A stretch of 64,000 nucleotides of DNA, taken from NCBI RefSeq assembly GCF_014839805.1, contig NC_051131.1:10528913-10592912 (forward strand). The letters run 5' to 3'. Of this stretch, positions 11,080 through 26,000 are shown piece after piece. The translations under genes and the position numbers were made by a program. The DNA comes from Manduca sexta (lineage: Eukaryota > Arthropoda > Insecta > Lepidoptera > Sphingidae). The notes under the pieces were generated by a model that saw nothing but the letters and a program-made list of their open reading frames with translations, was not told the origin of the DNA and ran no database searches. Every line of letters begins with the position of its first letter. Positions within the stretch are counted from its first letter, which is position 1.

Positions 11080-14000
11080 CTGAAAGCAAATGTTGTGACA
11101 ATTATGTTTACCGAGCAAACGAAGGACTTCATTAAGTAGAAAATTAAACTTTACATAGTTTAGAACTTTAGAATTTTTGTAACACAATGAGCCTAAAAAA
11201 ATATCGTTACATATTACAAGTAAAAGAGATATAAACTGCAGAGTATTACTGTAATTTACATCATCACACTGGACTATTGAAAGTAGGTCACAACTAGAAA
11301 AACCGTCACAAATAGGTACACACCGGGATTCTCTGTGTGTTAATCAAGCGTTAATGTGACTCCTAATGAACCCCACCGCGCATTTACATTAGCGCGAAAA
11401 TATATGGAAAAATGAACGTCATAAATAATTCAGTTAATATTCGTCCTTAATGACATACGGTGAATCCGCACATGTTATGTACTTCAAAGCATTCATCTGA
11501 GAGAATTGAGGGATTGTGATTTGATTTCTACAATAGTGGAAATGGCTTGTCGTTACTTTGACGATGTAGATTTGTCACTAAGATGTGTCGGTAAATATCT
11601 ACCTTCTTTATTCTCTGCACCACTTAAAGGTTAATTGATAAAAAATGTCTCCGGCATCAAGTCCGTCTTTATACCTTTTTGTATATAAAGTTTAATAAAG
11701 AAATATATAATTGGATATAAGATTTGCCTCTGACTAAAATGTTACTTGATAATACCTTAGTTTTTCACGAATAACAGAGGTAGGTGTTGTATCGATTTTC
11801 CCAAGTTTTTGCAGTTGCATACACCAGCCCAATTAAGGTGGTTCGCAATTATAACAAATGGTGTAATTTTATGATTTCGTTATTAGTTATTGAATATCTT
11901 TATTTGAGCGTTACTTTTTTAAATTTAATTTCGCATATTTTACAACTTTACGATATTATACAAATATTATTATAAAGTTAAGGAGATAGTTTGTTTAAAC
12001 GCGCCAATCTCAAGAACTGCTAAATCGATTTAAAATTTTTTCACTAATAAGAAGACATATGACTCCCGACCTACTTTCTATGCCAGGACAATATTTATCC
12101 CGAAAAAAAAAATTCATGCGGTCGAAGCCGCATGTAAAAGCTAGTTAAAGATAAAATAAATAAAAGACCCCAAAACATTTCAAACATTGCAACATGACCC
12201 GAAATATGAAAATTACCTGTGACCTTTCTGTTTAGTCGTATTTGAGAAAAACAAACATACAAATTCTGAATACTCCGAAGAGCTACCACGGTCATTAAAC
12301 TCACTTTAGTATCTATTTAAAAACACTTATATTAGAGGCAATCAGGGAAAAGTTGTAAGTTTGTTTGTAGAGGACAACTACTGAAGCGATTTGATTTGAA
12401 ACTATTTTTGTTATAGAAAACTAGTATCTACCTTAATGGCAGAGGCTTTATATTAGATGTATATCAGATAGAACCAGGAGCAAGAGATAAGAAATCGAGA
12501 GACCCTAAAAACTATATAAACAATTACTTTAAATTAACTCTAAGTAATAAAATATAAGATTCATTTTTTAAAACAAAATAACGATCTCGGTCCACCCAAC
12601 CGTATTAAAAAAAACATTCTAATACCGCAAATTAGTACAAAATCGTCAAACCGAGTTACACACTCGTAGCAGCAAACACATTTGTCCCTGACAGCCACGG
12701 AACATTGCTCTCTAATAATAGAGGTTTACTTTGCGGTAATTGTGTTTTCTAACCAAATATGCGAATTTTGCAACTGTACACGACAGGGTATCGTTAAAAT
12801 TATATACCAGTTCAATCTGCGGCGAGCGAGCAAACGTGCAATTGTTTCGAGACGACTGGCTCGTGGCACTTCGGTGGAGTGATAATAGAATGCAGTTGCG
12901 TTAACGAAATGCTTCTCTTGGTTAAACAATTACCATACAGATCAGTGGACTAATTGTATTAAATACTTTATGGATGTTTAACCTTTTGCATCGATATATA
13001 TGTACTACGTACTAGATTTGGCGTTCCGAACATTCACTGTGTTCAACTGAATTGAACTGCAATCCATTCAAACTGATTTTAGTATGGTATCAATATTGAT
13101 GTTACATAAATTCTGGTAAATATTATAATTACTAAACTTTTGAATTAGGTATGGTCAATTATTAAAATAACACTGCTTTATATAGATGTCTAAAGGAAGA
13201 CACTTACGTCATCAGATCTCCAATATCTACACGCGTATATATATTCCCCGTCGACGTCGGGACGTCGGTTTTGCACTCGTATGACGTTCAATTTCTTCCG
13301 CGCCACCAAATCCCACATAGTCAGCCCTTCTGTGGGTTTCCAACTACCAGCGATGCAGTGGTCTCTCTAGTAAAATAATAATGTTTTTTTTATCCAACTG
13401 AATAAAAAATCGATGTTTTTATTCCGCTAGATCTTTGGATGCATCATTGCATGACGTACAGTTTACAAAAGTGTTGAAGAATTGCAATTAGTTTCCATGC
13501 TATAATACGTTACTAAAAGCTTAATTTATTTCCTGTTTAAATTGTTTCTCCTTTTTTATTCATATCAAAATCCTGACACATGCACACCACATGACTTATT
13601 ATAACAAACTATCATGCATGTTAAATTAGCAAAATTGACTCCTTTGTCCTTTGTCGTAGGTCGCTTTTCATGTAAATTCAAAATTCCACCTCAGCTGTGC
13701 ACTATAGTATGGGCTTTGCCAAACCTTATATCAAGCCTCGTCTATCAAACGTCAAAAATAGAAACACGATTTTAATCCGCGTCCGATGTTGAATGGATTG
13801 AAATGAAATTGCTGAACTGGAAAGTTCGTTTCGAAGCTTTATACGCTAGAAGCTAATAGCTATTGCTAAAGTTTGCGCGTATTTCTCTTAGTTTATATTT
13901 TTAAAAGGATTATCGATTTCATTTTGAGTTGTGAACAATAGACAGGAAATGGGTGAAGAGATTTTTAAATTGTGTTAACTGGTTATGAAGTTCGGTTTAG

Positions 14001-17000
14001 TTAGGGATAAACTGTTGTTTTATTGTATAAAATTACAATTTGTTGTAGAGATGACAGACTAGGGTTGGATTTAAAGATATTTTTGAAAATCGACTGTGTT
14101 GTCATATGTCTCAGTTCGTTTAACAATATTAAACTTTAGGTACAACAAAATAAGAATCATTCTTACCAATAGATGTAGAAATTATGCAGTGATAAAATTT
14201 GGCAATTATAAACCCATTTACAAAGATTTTGTGTCTAAATTATCTTCCATTACCAAAGAGATCAATTATTTTCATTCTAAATTTCAACTCAATCAGAAAC
14301 TCGATAATATCTTGAAATCGATATTAAATCGAGAGGATAACATCATACAAACGATTCAAGTTTAAAAATTGTTGCAAATAATTTCTTGTTACAAATATCA
14401 TGTCAATTTTCAATGAAGTTTTTACTCAAAAGCAACGTTTTAATTCAACTATGCTCTCATTTATCCGTCCGTTTTTCCCTCCAATCTAGCGCAACACATT
14501 TTCCTAAGCGAATTGCGGAAACGCTTTAGCTTAGTTTCTACGTTGTTTTTACGTTCAGTCACCTGTCTATCGTCAATCCCGAGATAATCGTGGTAAAAAA
14601 CCGTCACTAAACGTTGCCTGATCTATAAATCTAAGAAACCTCGGGCTATAGCTCATATTAAGTATAAGCTGAATCCAGAATTGGCCGTTATTGGCAATAG
14701 GCTCGCCAAATCGAAATAAGGGAGCGAACATAAATGGGGGCTCTCTGGTTGCACCTCTGTCTACCCCTTCGGAGATGAAGGCATTGCGTGTTTGTTTACT
14801 TTATCTTTTGTAGACTAAGGAGACTATTATAATTAATTTATCTGTAACTTATGTAATTATGTAGAACCAAACAACGATATACACTAAAACAAATATGATA
14901 TTAACATTGTAATTGATTTCGAAGCTTTATTTGATCTATTTAATGAATTTACTAGTACGTTATGCAAACCGCATGCATGAAAATTACAAAGGCTTCGGCG
15001 GTTTTAGTCAATATTTACTTAACAATACGAATTTATGTATTTGTGTCTTGTATTATAATGTAAATTAAGACTAATGTAATCAACAATTGACTGAAGACGA
15101 CGACCGACAAGAGATGGCATTTCGCAGAAAACCGAGAAAATCTAATATGTGTTGCCGATCTTTGGTAAATAATAATTAAAATTAAAGATATAGAGATAAA
15201 TTTAATGAAGAATTTAAGGAATGTAGTTCTAACATCGTTGAAAATTGTACAAAAATAAAAAGCAACTTTGGGTACTTGCTATAGACGTCATAGATACGCT
15301 GAGCGGCTGTAAACTTATTTGTTTATACTTTTCAGCGTGATTTCAATCAACATAAGTGAAATTCATACTAGGGAATATACTCAAAAATTTCTAGTTACAG
15401 CTCGATGATACGTTTCACGTGAAGAACGAGATTTGCGAGTGAAAGTCAAAACAATCAAGTCATAACAAAAACATCATGTAAACCATTTAATTATTTGCCA
15501 GATTATGCTATAAAAACGGGATTTTTATTTACTGCTATCATCAATGTACTTATATAGATCTCACAAAATTCTAACCAACCACAAAGGCATAGACCAACAG
15601 AGTTATAATATTTCAAACTAAAAACACTTAGTGCCCGCACAATAATAATATTCTTCAAAGGCAAAGAACAAACTATGGACGAACATCAAACTTTGCAACG
15701 AGGTACGAGGCACGACTTAGTTGTAGATGAAACACTAAGTTCTACTACGACAAAGGCAGGAGTTTTAATTAAAAACTGCTGTATATGGCTTGCCATACGA
15801 CCTTGGCATGTTAAATTATAAATGTTGTGTAAAGCGCAACATGGTTTTTTTAACTATTTCAATTTTCCATCGCTATTCATCTGGTGTAGACCAGAAGAAT
15901 ATCGATCTGTTGGCGCCAGTTTCAAGAGCGTATTGATGTAAGGGTTTTAGGATGTAGACTTGTTTCATTCAACCTGTCGCCGTCCACTGCTGAACGTAGG
16001 CCTCTCCAAAGGACCGCCAACCATCCCGGTCTTGAGCAACCCACATCCATCCACTATCTGCTGCCATTTTCAAGTCATCGATCCATTGTGTAGTAGAAGT
16101 AATTCAAGTTAAATATTATATTTTTAGGCCCTATTTTACAATGTTCTGGTAAATGTTATGAGGCAGTTAACGTATAAGATAGTTAATGCTGAATACATTC
16201 TTTTCTTTACCATTTAATTCGGAGCTTGACTTTTGTATTTGTAATAGGTCCTCCCTTTATTTTATTCGATAATAACGCGTTTACTCAGAGACCGTGAAAC
16301 AGGAGCTATTGGGTAACACTTAAAATGTTTTGTATTGATGTCTGATTGTTTTACTTCTATCTTAACGTTATGTAAATTGTGACAGTTTTCTTGTGAGAAA
16401 CGTTCTTCAATATTTAAAATAAAGGTTCAAGAACGACATTTATGATAGTGTTAAAACTAACAAATAACTCACATTAAGGTCAATGCTATCGCTGCAAATG
16501 TTGACCCCTTCGAAAGTCATCACACAACCGACTTGGCATCTCGTATCCCAAATCTGGAATAGATTTTTAAAATCAGATTTTTAAAGTAAACGCTGTAATA
16601 TCTGAACGTGTTTGAAATTTGGCACACGAATGTCCCTTTTTATCCCGATTATTTGATTCGATGGGAAATAACAGATTATAGTTCATCTGATTTTTAAATT
16701 GATGATGCTGACTTCGTACAGGTGCTATGAATCACTACAGTTAGAAATCTTGGTTACGAGAAATGCTATTGACGCGAGCGACACCTAATTAAGAAATACG
16801 AACCCAACACAATATTTAAGATAAAAGTCTTTATGCGTAGTTATAAAAAATTACAAAGGACTTCTGTTCGACACAACCGCAGAACAAATATTGGTGGATT
16901 GAATTTTCTTGCTTTATAGTAATCTACCCACTAGTTCACATAGACAAAACTACGTAGCTAATTACATATTTCATCTCAGTTCTATGTACATTACTAATCT

Positions 17001-20000
17001 CTCTAACTTGAACACGACGTCTCATAGCGGTTTTCATTTACTAGCATTTCTCTTTTATATAATACAAAGGTACGTATTATAACTTCTACATTAATACTAG
17101 CTGTGACGAACAAGTGGCATTCGTAATTTGAATATTAAAGCACAAGTATCTCTTTGCATCCCGCACTTCAAACTGAACAGTCATCAGAACTATGCGGGAA
17201 TGCGCGCTACCTCATAATATCCATTACACACGAGATAGTATTCTTTGTGGGTACGTTGTAAAAAGGAGCGCTTAATAAATAATTTGAGCAGTTTAACCGC
17301 TGAGCGAAATATTTTAATCTCGACAGAGATGCTTTGTGTCTGTTCGCGGTCGTTGTCCGCGATGTTTTATTCAAACCGTGTTTACAAGTAGTGAGTTTAG
17401 TTACTCGCCACACGTACTCGCACTGTCAGCGGATATGTAGACATTTATAGGTCGACGACTGTTATTTGTGGCCACATAACACTGTTACAGCACTGCTCAG
17501 TTACATTTTGTATTAGCGGAATGGAATTCTGCAGTGAGATGTAGTTTGCGTCGTCGAGTTCTCGGGAGTTGGGAATGTGATTGTACTTTTCATAATGTCG
17601 TTCGCCGCAATTATCATAAAGGTTTTTAGTATTCTCTTAATACGTATGTGTTTTGTAAAAGTTTAAGTCTTTTTGGAATATTACTTTTTAAAATACAATG
17701 TTGTCTTTAACATAATAGATTCAATAGTGAAAAGCATATTCGTATACATTATAAATAGTCAAATGAGAACTTTTCACTCGCCATTGTAAGCCTTTTCTTA
17801 TCAAGTTCCCTTAGTTATTGATGAGACAAAAACGGCTTACAAAACATTACTGAAATTAAAAGACTATTTCTCTTTTATAATTTTAACCACAAGTCGACCA
17901 TCCCACGACACTACCCTGTGTAAACGAAGCATGCACAAGTAATTCTCAGTTAATAGGCGTGACGGCGACTAAACTACATAGAGCTCTGTGTTTTGTCAAA
18001 TGTTCTGTTTTAGTTTTTTAAAACATTACCTCTGGCGAAGGTGGGCGGAGCAAAATGCCACTGTATATTCTAGCTTTTTAAATTAAAAAGTTTATTTCTG
18101 AAAAGAATATGAGCTGCCTTACACCGCAAAGCACTAAAGTGGCAAATATTTATAGCGAACTCTTTGGAGATTTTAAATTAAAATTGTTGGATGATGAGAA
18201 ATTGTGTAACACTAAATTAATTCGTAATGATTGAAATAGATCGCAAAGGACTGATAGATGCTGTGTGGTTAGGAACGAAAATTAGCTAGACAACCATCAC
18301 CCCATTAGAGATTCATATACTTAAGTTTATCTGTCTTGTTTTCATCGTATCACGGTAAAGTGGCTTTACTGCCTTTGTTTTCGCGTGAAAATATGTTACA
18401 ACGTAAAAACTGATATTGCAACTAATTTTATAACTTTTCATGTTGAATTTATTTGTTATACGTAGAACTAAGTTTGCCGGCATCATGATTGTTCATCGGC
18501 AGTGTTTTGATATAATAATTTACCTTAATTACCTTGTCACACCAATTACTTTTTTTTAGTTAAGTATATTACATTTACTCTACTTGATAAATTTGTAAAC
18601 ACAATTAATTTCAATCCTCAATTCGTACGTATCAACCATTTTGTTTAGAAACTTTTTATCACAAACCTCCATGCAAAATTAATAACTAACCCTTAAATTA
18701 TCCGATACTCACCCTTAAAGTATTGTCCCAAGCGCCGCTCGCGAACATATAAGGCCTCTGTTTGTGACACCGGAGCGCGCACACTTGCCCAGAGTGCATT
18801 CGCTGTAACTTTTTCGGTATAAACTGTAGACGAAGTTTGTGCACTTTGTACGTTAAACACGCCTGCAAAAAACAAGAAATAGCTTTTATTTGAATGTGTT
18901 TTTAATATCTGTAAATGAAGCTTTGTTATTATGATGTCACATGTTGTTTGTTATTTTGTGCATAATTACAGCTGAGAAGAATTAGCTAAATGGATTCGTA
19001 ATTTATCGGTAGTAATATTTAATGAAATAATTTTATCCTATACATATAGTTGGCTGGATGAGATCACTCTTAGCGATAAGACTTGTTACATTAGCTACAG
19101 TTAATAACGACGCTTGAAAGGCAATAATATCTAAGCGACAATCCGTAAGCTTTTGAGTAAGGCGATTCAAAGTTTTGATTTTTATAATAAAATTCGAAAC
19201 AAATAAACTATTTACTTTATAAAAATAAAATCCTAAAATATAAAAATTGTCCTAGTAATACAAAACCTAGATCAAATGACGCAGAAAAGTCTGCCAATTC
19301 CAAATATACATGACTCAATATTTGTCGCTTAGACATGATTGCATTCCAAGCGTCGATAGGTATGTACCTAAGGGGATTTTTTTTTCTTTTACTTGTGTAA
19401 CTTTCAATAAAGAGTAATTTATCTACCTAAAATTTGTGACGGTGAGACAAGAGGGTCCTTATCTTTATGTGCCTGAAATACGCTTCGTAAGGAATTTAAG
19501 GATTGATGCATCTTCTTTCAATATTCGGAATTAAAGGCGTATGCTTATTTATAAAATTGATGTATGTTATATGATTGAATAAATTGTTATCCTACTAGCT
19601 TCAGCTCGCGGCTTTGCGTATAAGGCCTTATTGTAATAAATAGCATTCTAAGATAATGTAACTTTTCCTTAGTTAAATAAATTTCACTATCTACGCATTA
19701 ATTCCAGTTCTAATTAGTAAGAATGCTAAAATTATCAAAAACGTAAGCCATTAATCATTACAAATCTTATAAAGAGGAAAAGGTTTGTGATTTTTTCTTA
19801 TAGGAGCCAATCTATGGAACTACTGAACCGATTTTGAAAATTCTATTAAACATAATAGTTTAAACAAGAAAACAAATCCACAATACGTTTACATCCTAAT
19901 TCTATTCCCCATGCTAATTCGGAATTACCCATATAGGCATATAAATATCCTTTAGTATGTTACTGAGAGTACTTGCCTAGACAGAGTAAGAGATTGCCAC

Positions 20001-23000
20001 TTCACTCCACCATAAATATTCCGTCTACAACATTCATCAGCATGAAACGGGACCGCGATGTTTACCTGCCAATCTTAACGTCAATTTCATATATTAAACA
20101 CGTGATACGGAGTTTTCTGTTTTGTCTCAGATTTTTATAATTGACATATTTTGGCTCATATATAGTTAGAAGTGAATGGTTCACAGGATGGCTTTTTTGC
20201 GAGTTTAAGTCGTATAGCATCAACCTTAGCGTTCGTTTTCATTGATATGTAGTGTTAATGTGTTAAAGGTAACTATATCAGGTAAAAACACATGCTAAGA
20301 TTATAAAAGACTAGCTTTTGCCTGCGACTTCGCCCGCGTGACAAAGTTTATCCGAGATAAAAAGCAGCCTACAGCACTCAAGAGTAATGTTACTTCTTAT
20401 TGGTAAAAAAGAAACAAAATCAGTTCCATAGTTCCTTCGATTATCACATTCAAAGAAAGCAACTTTCCAACTTTATATATTAGTTTATATACATACAATA
20501 TTTTTGCATAAAGATGTAGCTGTTTCTTATTTAAATATGGTATCATCGGCACCACGTTGGTGTTTTCCTCATCACCCATTTCAATACGCCCCCAGCGTTC
20601 CTGTCAACTCATACTTGACAAGATAACAAATGACATGATGGGCCTAACGCAACCTGTCAATACATATTGGTATCCGCTTCCAAATAATTCGTAATGGTGA
20701 AAACGTTATGAAAGTAATACAATTCAATACATATTTATGAAAGAATGTTAAAGGATATTTGAATTGCGTCTTTATTTTTGAACCAATTCAATAACAAGCT
20801 ACATCATATTTAGTGGTTAATGTATCTTTGTATGATAATTTAGGGTAGAATTATTAGTCATAAAACCGCCAACTTGCCTATCCGCCATTTTCAACAAACG
20901 CCGCAATCGTTTTTTTTTTTTTTCTATCTTAAATATGAACCAATGAGGTCAAAGTTTATTTTGACATACTTACAAATGAGTTATTATGTTTGTTTTATTC
21001 TCGAAATCGGATTAAAGATTAAGATTCAGATTTATCATTAAAACGACTATAATTCTATATGGAATAAACATTTTATTTTCCAATGGCAACAAGATTGCTC
21101 TCTTATGTGGAATGAAAATACCAATGTTAATTCTACACCCACGATTAATCAAACCTTTCAAACGATAAGCCCACATTTATGTTATCGCTAACGATTTGAA
21201 TATTTACTTGCAAAGCTAAACAATCTACATTTTACATCAATCAAATAAATAAATGCAAATGAAACCGCAAGCAAATTCATACAATCGTTCCACAGCTCGT
21301 GAAATCTGGAGCCTTGACCAAAAACCCACATTGAAAGGATCAAGGACTACAGGCATCCCATAAAACCGATGCAGCAATGTTAAATTTATTACAGCAATAA
21401 ACCGAGATTAGGCCGTAACATTTTATTAGAGGTTTGGAACGTTCCACGCACACCTATAAGTCGTATGCGGTTTCAAATTATTTACATTTAACTTTGAATC
21501 TCGCTGTTACAAAGCCGATTGTTAACGTTTCTGCGGATTATATACGATATGTAAGGTAATACGGCTATTAGGCGTCTGGGATGGTTTAATTCGCTATCGT
21601 CTAGGTCATTTGATGTTGAAAATGATCCAACCGAGGTGATTGGCCTTAGCTTGTTTACTAAAACTAGATATCAATTTTGATGTATATTACAGTTGTTTTG
21701 TTTCTGCGACCTGTTTAGACAGAACCTTAAAGTACTTTGGACATATCGCCAGATGTGAACCAGAAAACCTGGAAAAGCAGCTTATGGTTGGAAAGTTGGA
21801 AGGGAAGAGACCAAGAAGACGAAACCCCAAAAGATAGACCAGAATTCAAGTGCGTTGAATGTTTCCATCAAGACAGCATTTCATCAGGCAAAAGACCGAA
21901 GCCGGTGGAGAAATATCACAATGAAAATTATTGAGAGTCACGATCGTCAATAGTGAGGGACCAACTGGAGAGAGAGATTGTCTTCAAAGGCCGATTTAGG
22001 CATTCACGTATACAAGTTATAAAATTGCATCTATAGGACTAAACAATTTGCCAAATAGTAACAATATTAAATTTCTAGTGTTTAATCTTTTCGCTAAATA
22101 TGTATGAAGTTTTTTTTATAAATTCTTGCAGGAATACGTAAATCACAATGTATATTGACACTTGACCTTTGCTATCCTTAGGGATGATGAGTTAGTTCAA
22201 AGCGTATTTCTCGAGTTAGCGGAAAGCTTGACCTGTTAATAAAGTCAAGCGAGCGATAATTTAATATGAGTTTGCCTGAGGGTATAACCAGTTGTTGCGT
22301 AGTTCTACGAGGCAATGTATAACATACAATGAAATTGATATGGAATTATTAAAGTCGATAAAATGCATCGTTTGTTGTAGTCCTTTATTATACACTGTAA
22401 GGCAATTTTCACAATACGTTACATAATCAAATGCATTTTTTTTCGAATAAAAATTTACAATACTCAAACCGTAGATGTAAAACTAAAAATTGTAAGTTTC
22501 GGAAAAAATGTATATCGATAAATATATTATATCGATAAAATATTTTTTATTTAGCAAGACCTAACTACTATTCTAAGAGAATTCGTCGAAACAGTAACAT
22601 CAAACTTTTAGTCAATACAGTCACGCAGCCCCGGTATTCGCACTAAACTACAAAATAATAAAAAAAATATATCACATCATGAAACGGAACACACTTGGCG
22701 AAAAGTGGGTGCCCCGGCTGCACCGCTACCTACCCTTTCGAGGATAACGGCGTGATGTGTGTGTGTGTGTGTGTGTGTGTTATAGTTAATCAACAGACAT
22801 TCCAAACCACACTACACTCATAAAATTGTTTATTTACTTAACATTATTCGTCCCTTAAAAAAACCATCGACTCAGACAATTACCAACTCAAAGTACCTTC
22901 ACATTAAGATAAATTTTATTGGCACATAAACAAACGTGTCTAAAAAGGAATAAAGTATCCAATGAGCATAAATTTCGTGATCCTTGTTTAAATCACTTTA

Positions 23001-26000
23001 CTACATGTAGTTTCTATTTTTATTGCGGCATGCATATTCAACATCTAATTATGCACTCATATATCTTTTTAGAAAGTTACTATGTACGTTTTATCACCTA
23101 TTCCGTTTGATGGTTTTCAGTCAGTTTATAGATATACTTATTACTAACTCTAAAGGGCGACAGATAGGCAAGTAGTATACCTGTAGTTTGTATATCTGTC
23201 TATGCGTTTATAAAGGAGAATGAATGACAAATTATGTAATAAAAAATAGCATATTTAGCAATAGTATGATGGATATTAGACGTAAGTTCTAAATCCGTCA
23301 ACTCTCACCAGTTTAAGAACCTTGAAAAAACTCATACACATTTGGTTAGTTTATGAATATTTGTTTAGTTTTATTGTGCTATGTATTTATTAGTGGCGGA
23401 GTGTCAATATAACATGGTTCCTACCGGTTACCCTTTCGTAATTTATATAAAATCTTATAATCATTAAAACATTTCCAGACCGCATTTATGCATATTTCTA
23501 ATTTGTATCGTGTTCCTTTTAGGGAAATTTCACTCATCGCCACTGGTATTTATGATCTACATTCTACAACACTTCAAAATCATTAAATCCAAATTTCTAA
23601 CAATAAATGCAAATACATGCAAGAAGCATTGAACCTAAAATACTAAATGACAAAGGAAGCACAACGTTATGACGTCATAAATCAATAGATATTTCAAAAC
23701 ACAGACCTCTTGAGTCTCCATATCGTAAACTTTTATGGAAGCGTCGCCGTATCCAACTATCATCTTGGTTTGATCATAGGACAATCCCAGAGATAACGCC
23801 GGCGACCGCTCTGCGATGTAAAATAAAAACTTTCCTAAATAGTTTCAGAACGAGTTTATTGTTACAAAAATTGTGTTACCGACACGTAACGCTCTTATAA
23901 ACTTACAATCGATTTTCTTGACTCTTGCGAACTAGGTTACTTTTTAAATATTATCTCACTTTTTTTTAAATGTGAAAGTTTGAGAAAATATTTGGATGAT
24001 TGTTTGTCTGGATGTTTGTTAGAAGTAAATACAGAAACATCTGAACAGATTTGGATGTAATTTGGTAATACGTGGACCATGTTCTTGACATAAGCTTTTT
24101 ATTATACTAATTGCTTCCGTGCAAAGTAAATGGATTCTTAATACATTTTATTTTGAATATACGACGCTATGAATCGCTACAAATGGTTTAGGCACTGTTG
24201 GAACGAAAAAGACTTTTAACATGAGCGAAGTCGCGAACAACATCTAGTTATCAAACAATTTTGTTAATATTGTGGGATTTAGCATGAGATCCTCTTAATA
24301 TATTATATACCATACATTCAAAAGTGTCTTTTAATGTACATAATAATCGTAGTACTATTTATTATGGTATACTTATCTACATTACAAAAGTAGATACTTT
24401 TAGGATGCGAAAGGCAGATAAAATAAGAATACTACTAAGCAAAAATATGAGTACATTACTAAACAAACGGCATTTACGGAAACTGCCCTATATACATAAC
24501 ACGTAACCAACGTGGAATTTCAATTTGCAATCGATATAGTATTTAAATTCCCAAGACAGACGTAAACATAATTTATTTTACATTATAATTCCCCTAACTT
24601 TGTCTAGTATTTTTATTGTATTAGAACTACTATTCTAATTAAAATGTCCTCTAGGTCTATGTCTGACGGCCTTAATTAGATTCTGGCTGTTTCAAAATTG
24701 TAGAGAAAATAAATAACTATACAAAACTAAGTTAAATACATATTCTTTATATATTAAGATGATGCTGATGGCAAAGTAGCATGGATTTTTCCAGAATTTA
24801 GCTCGTAATGGTGTTATAGTGACTAGCATAAGCACTACATTGATAATGATTTATGTCTACGCGAATATTTGGTATTATAATTTAAAAAAAAAATACAGAT
24901 ATTTTCTCTATATAAATTTTATTTCTCAGGAACGCCAGGAATAGAAATTAGACAAATTTATCGCGAAAACATCGGTAAAGTAGTCTTATTTCAATCTCTA
25001 CATTGATATTTATAACGTGGATCAAAACGCGAGGCGATTTTTTGTTTCGTATGAAAAGGGGTATTTTTACTTCGCAGCTGATATGATAAATTATTTATTT
25101 ATGAAACTCAAATCGCAACTAAATGATCTATAACTGATTGATCTCTACATCAATGCATTTCGAGAGCGCACTGCCCACGTATAATAACCGGTAAACAACT
25201 TGAGCACATTACTGCGTAGTGGAAAAATTCTTGTACTGCAGTGCAAACTATGTGTATATACCTATATACAAATAAAATTTCAACCTTTAAAAGTGGCTTA
25301 AGTTGTTTGCTGTCTATTATGCGTAAAGCTAAGCGTGGTTTATAATAAATTTTATCAAAATATACTTATGATTTTGCCCGAAAAGTAAGCTTATGTAGGC
25401 GACTCTGTCAACGTAAAGTTCCTCATAATAAAATCCCATTTAAACGTACTTTTCGAGTTAAATATGTGTTATACAAATGAATGGGTCATTTTATTTTAGG
25501 GCAATGGTCCACCAGCCAAGCTTTACTCAAATCAAAATAATTCTTCATACTTGATTTTGTTAAAAACACCGAAATATCTTTAATAGTATTATATTATGAT
25601 ACTTGCGCGTTATAAATGGCGTGGAATACGAGGATATGCCAGGACTGCCGTAGAACTGCATGTTGAGAGTCTCCAGCACCGGGTCCGCTTTAATACAATA
25701 CGCCGGCGGGTCATCTAATGGCGCGTCTATCTGTATATTCAACAGTTTCAAATGTTATAAAACTTGCTTTGCTCTATTGTAAAATTATTACATAACTCAC
25801 GATATTGCAGAACTTCGTACAGAATATGATAGAGCTGTGTTAACTCAGTGCTAAAATAAATGAAACTTCATGGTAGCAAATTTAATATACCCGTATTAAA
25901 ATCCTGGATCAAAAAAGAAGTAGCCAAAGTATGAAAATAAATTTACAAATTTTGAGTTATAAAAAATTATCTTATTCTTAATTCGAATTTCTCCAATTTA

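Larger units (their letters stand above)
18863..23706 (-). other. Largest WD40 intron (4.8 kb), repeat-filled
   Basis: Between exons 4 and 5. It holds a family D fragment (20309-20395), a fold-back element (20880-21055), a LINE reverse-transcriptase tail (21690-21960), a SINE tail with a GT microsatellite (22677-22780) and family C copy 3 (23392-23548). A 60-codon minus-strand frame at 20579-20397 (Met-Gly-Asp-Glu-Glu-Asn) has no recognisable domain. Confidence 0.7.

Noticed and set aside
14096..14365. 89-codon frame as a gene
   Set aside because: It does not begin with ATG, is AT-rich, lies in a WD40 intron on the other strand, and shows no domain.
20397..20579. Small minus-strand gene starting Met-Gly-Asp-Glu-Glu-Asn
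   Set aside because: 60 codons within an intron, AT-rich, no domain, no splice support; insufficient evidence.
21640..21934. A host gene encoding the Tyr-Phe-Gly-His-Ile-Ala-Arg peptide
   Set aside because: This is the recognisable C-terminal tail of a LINE protein, frameshifted and truncated.
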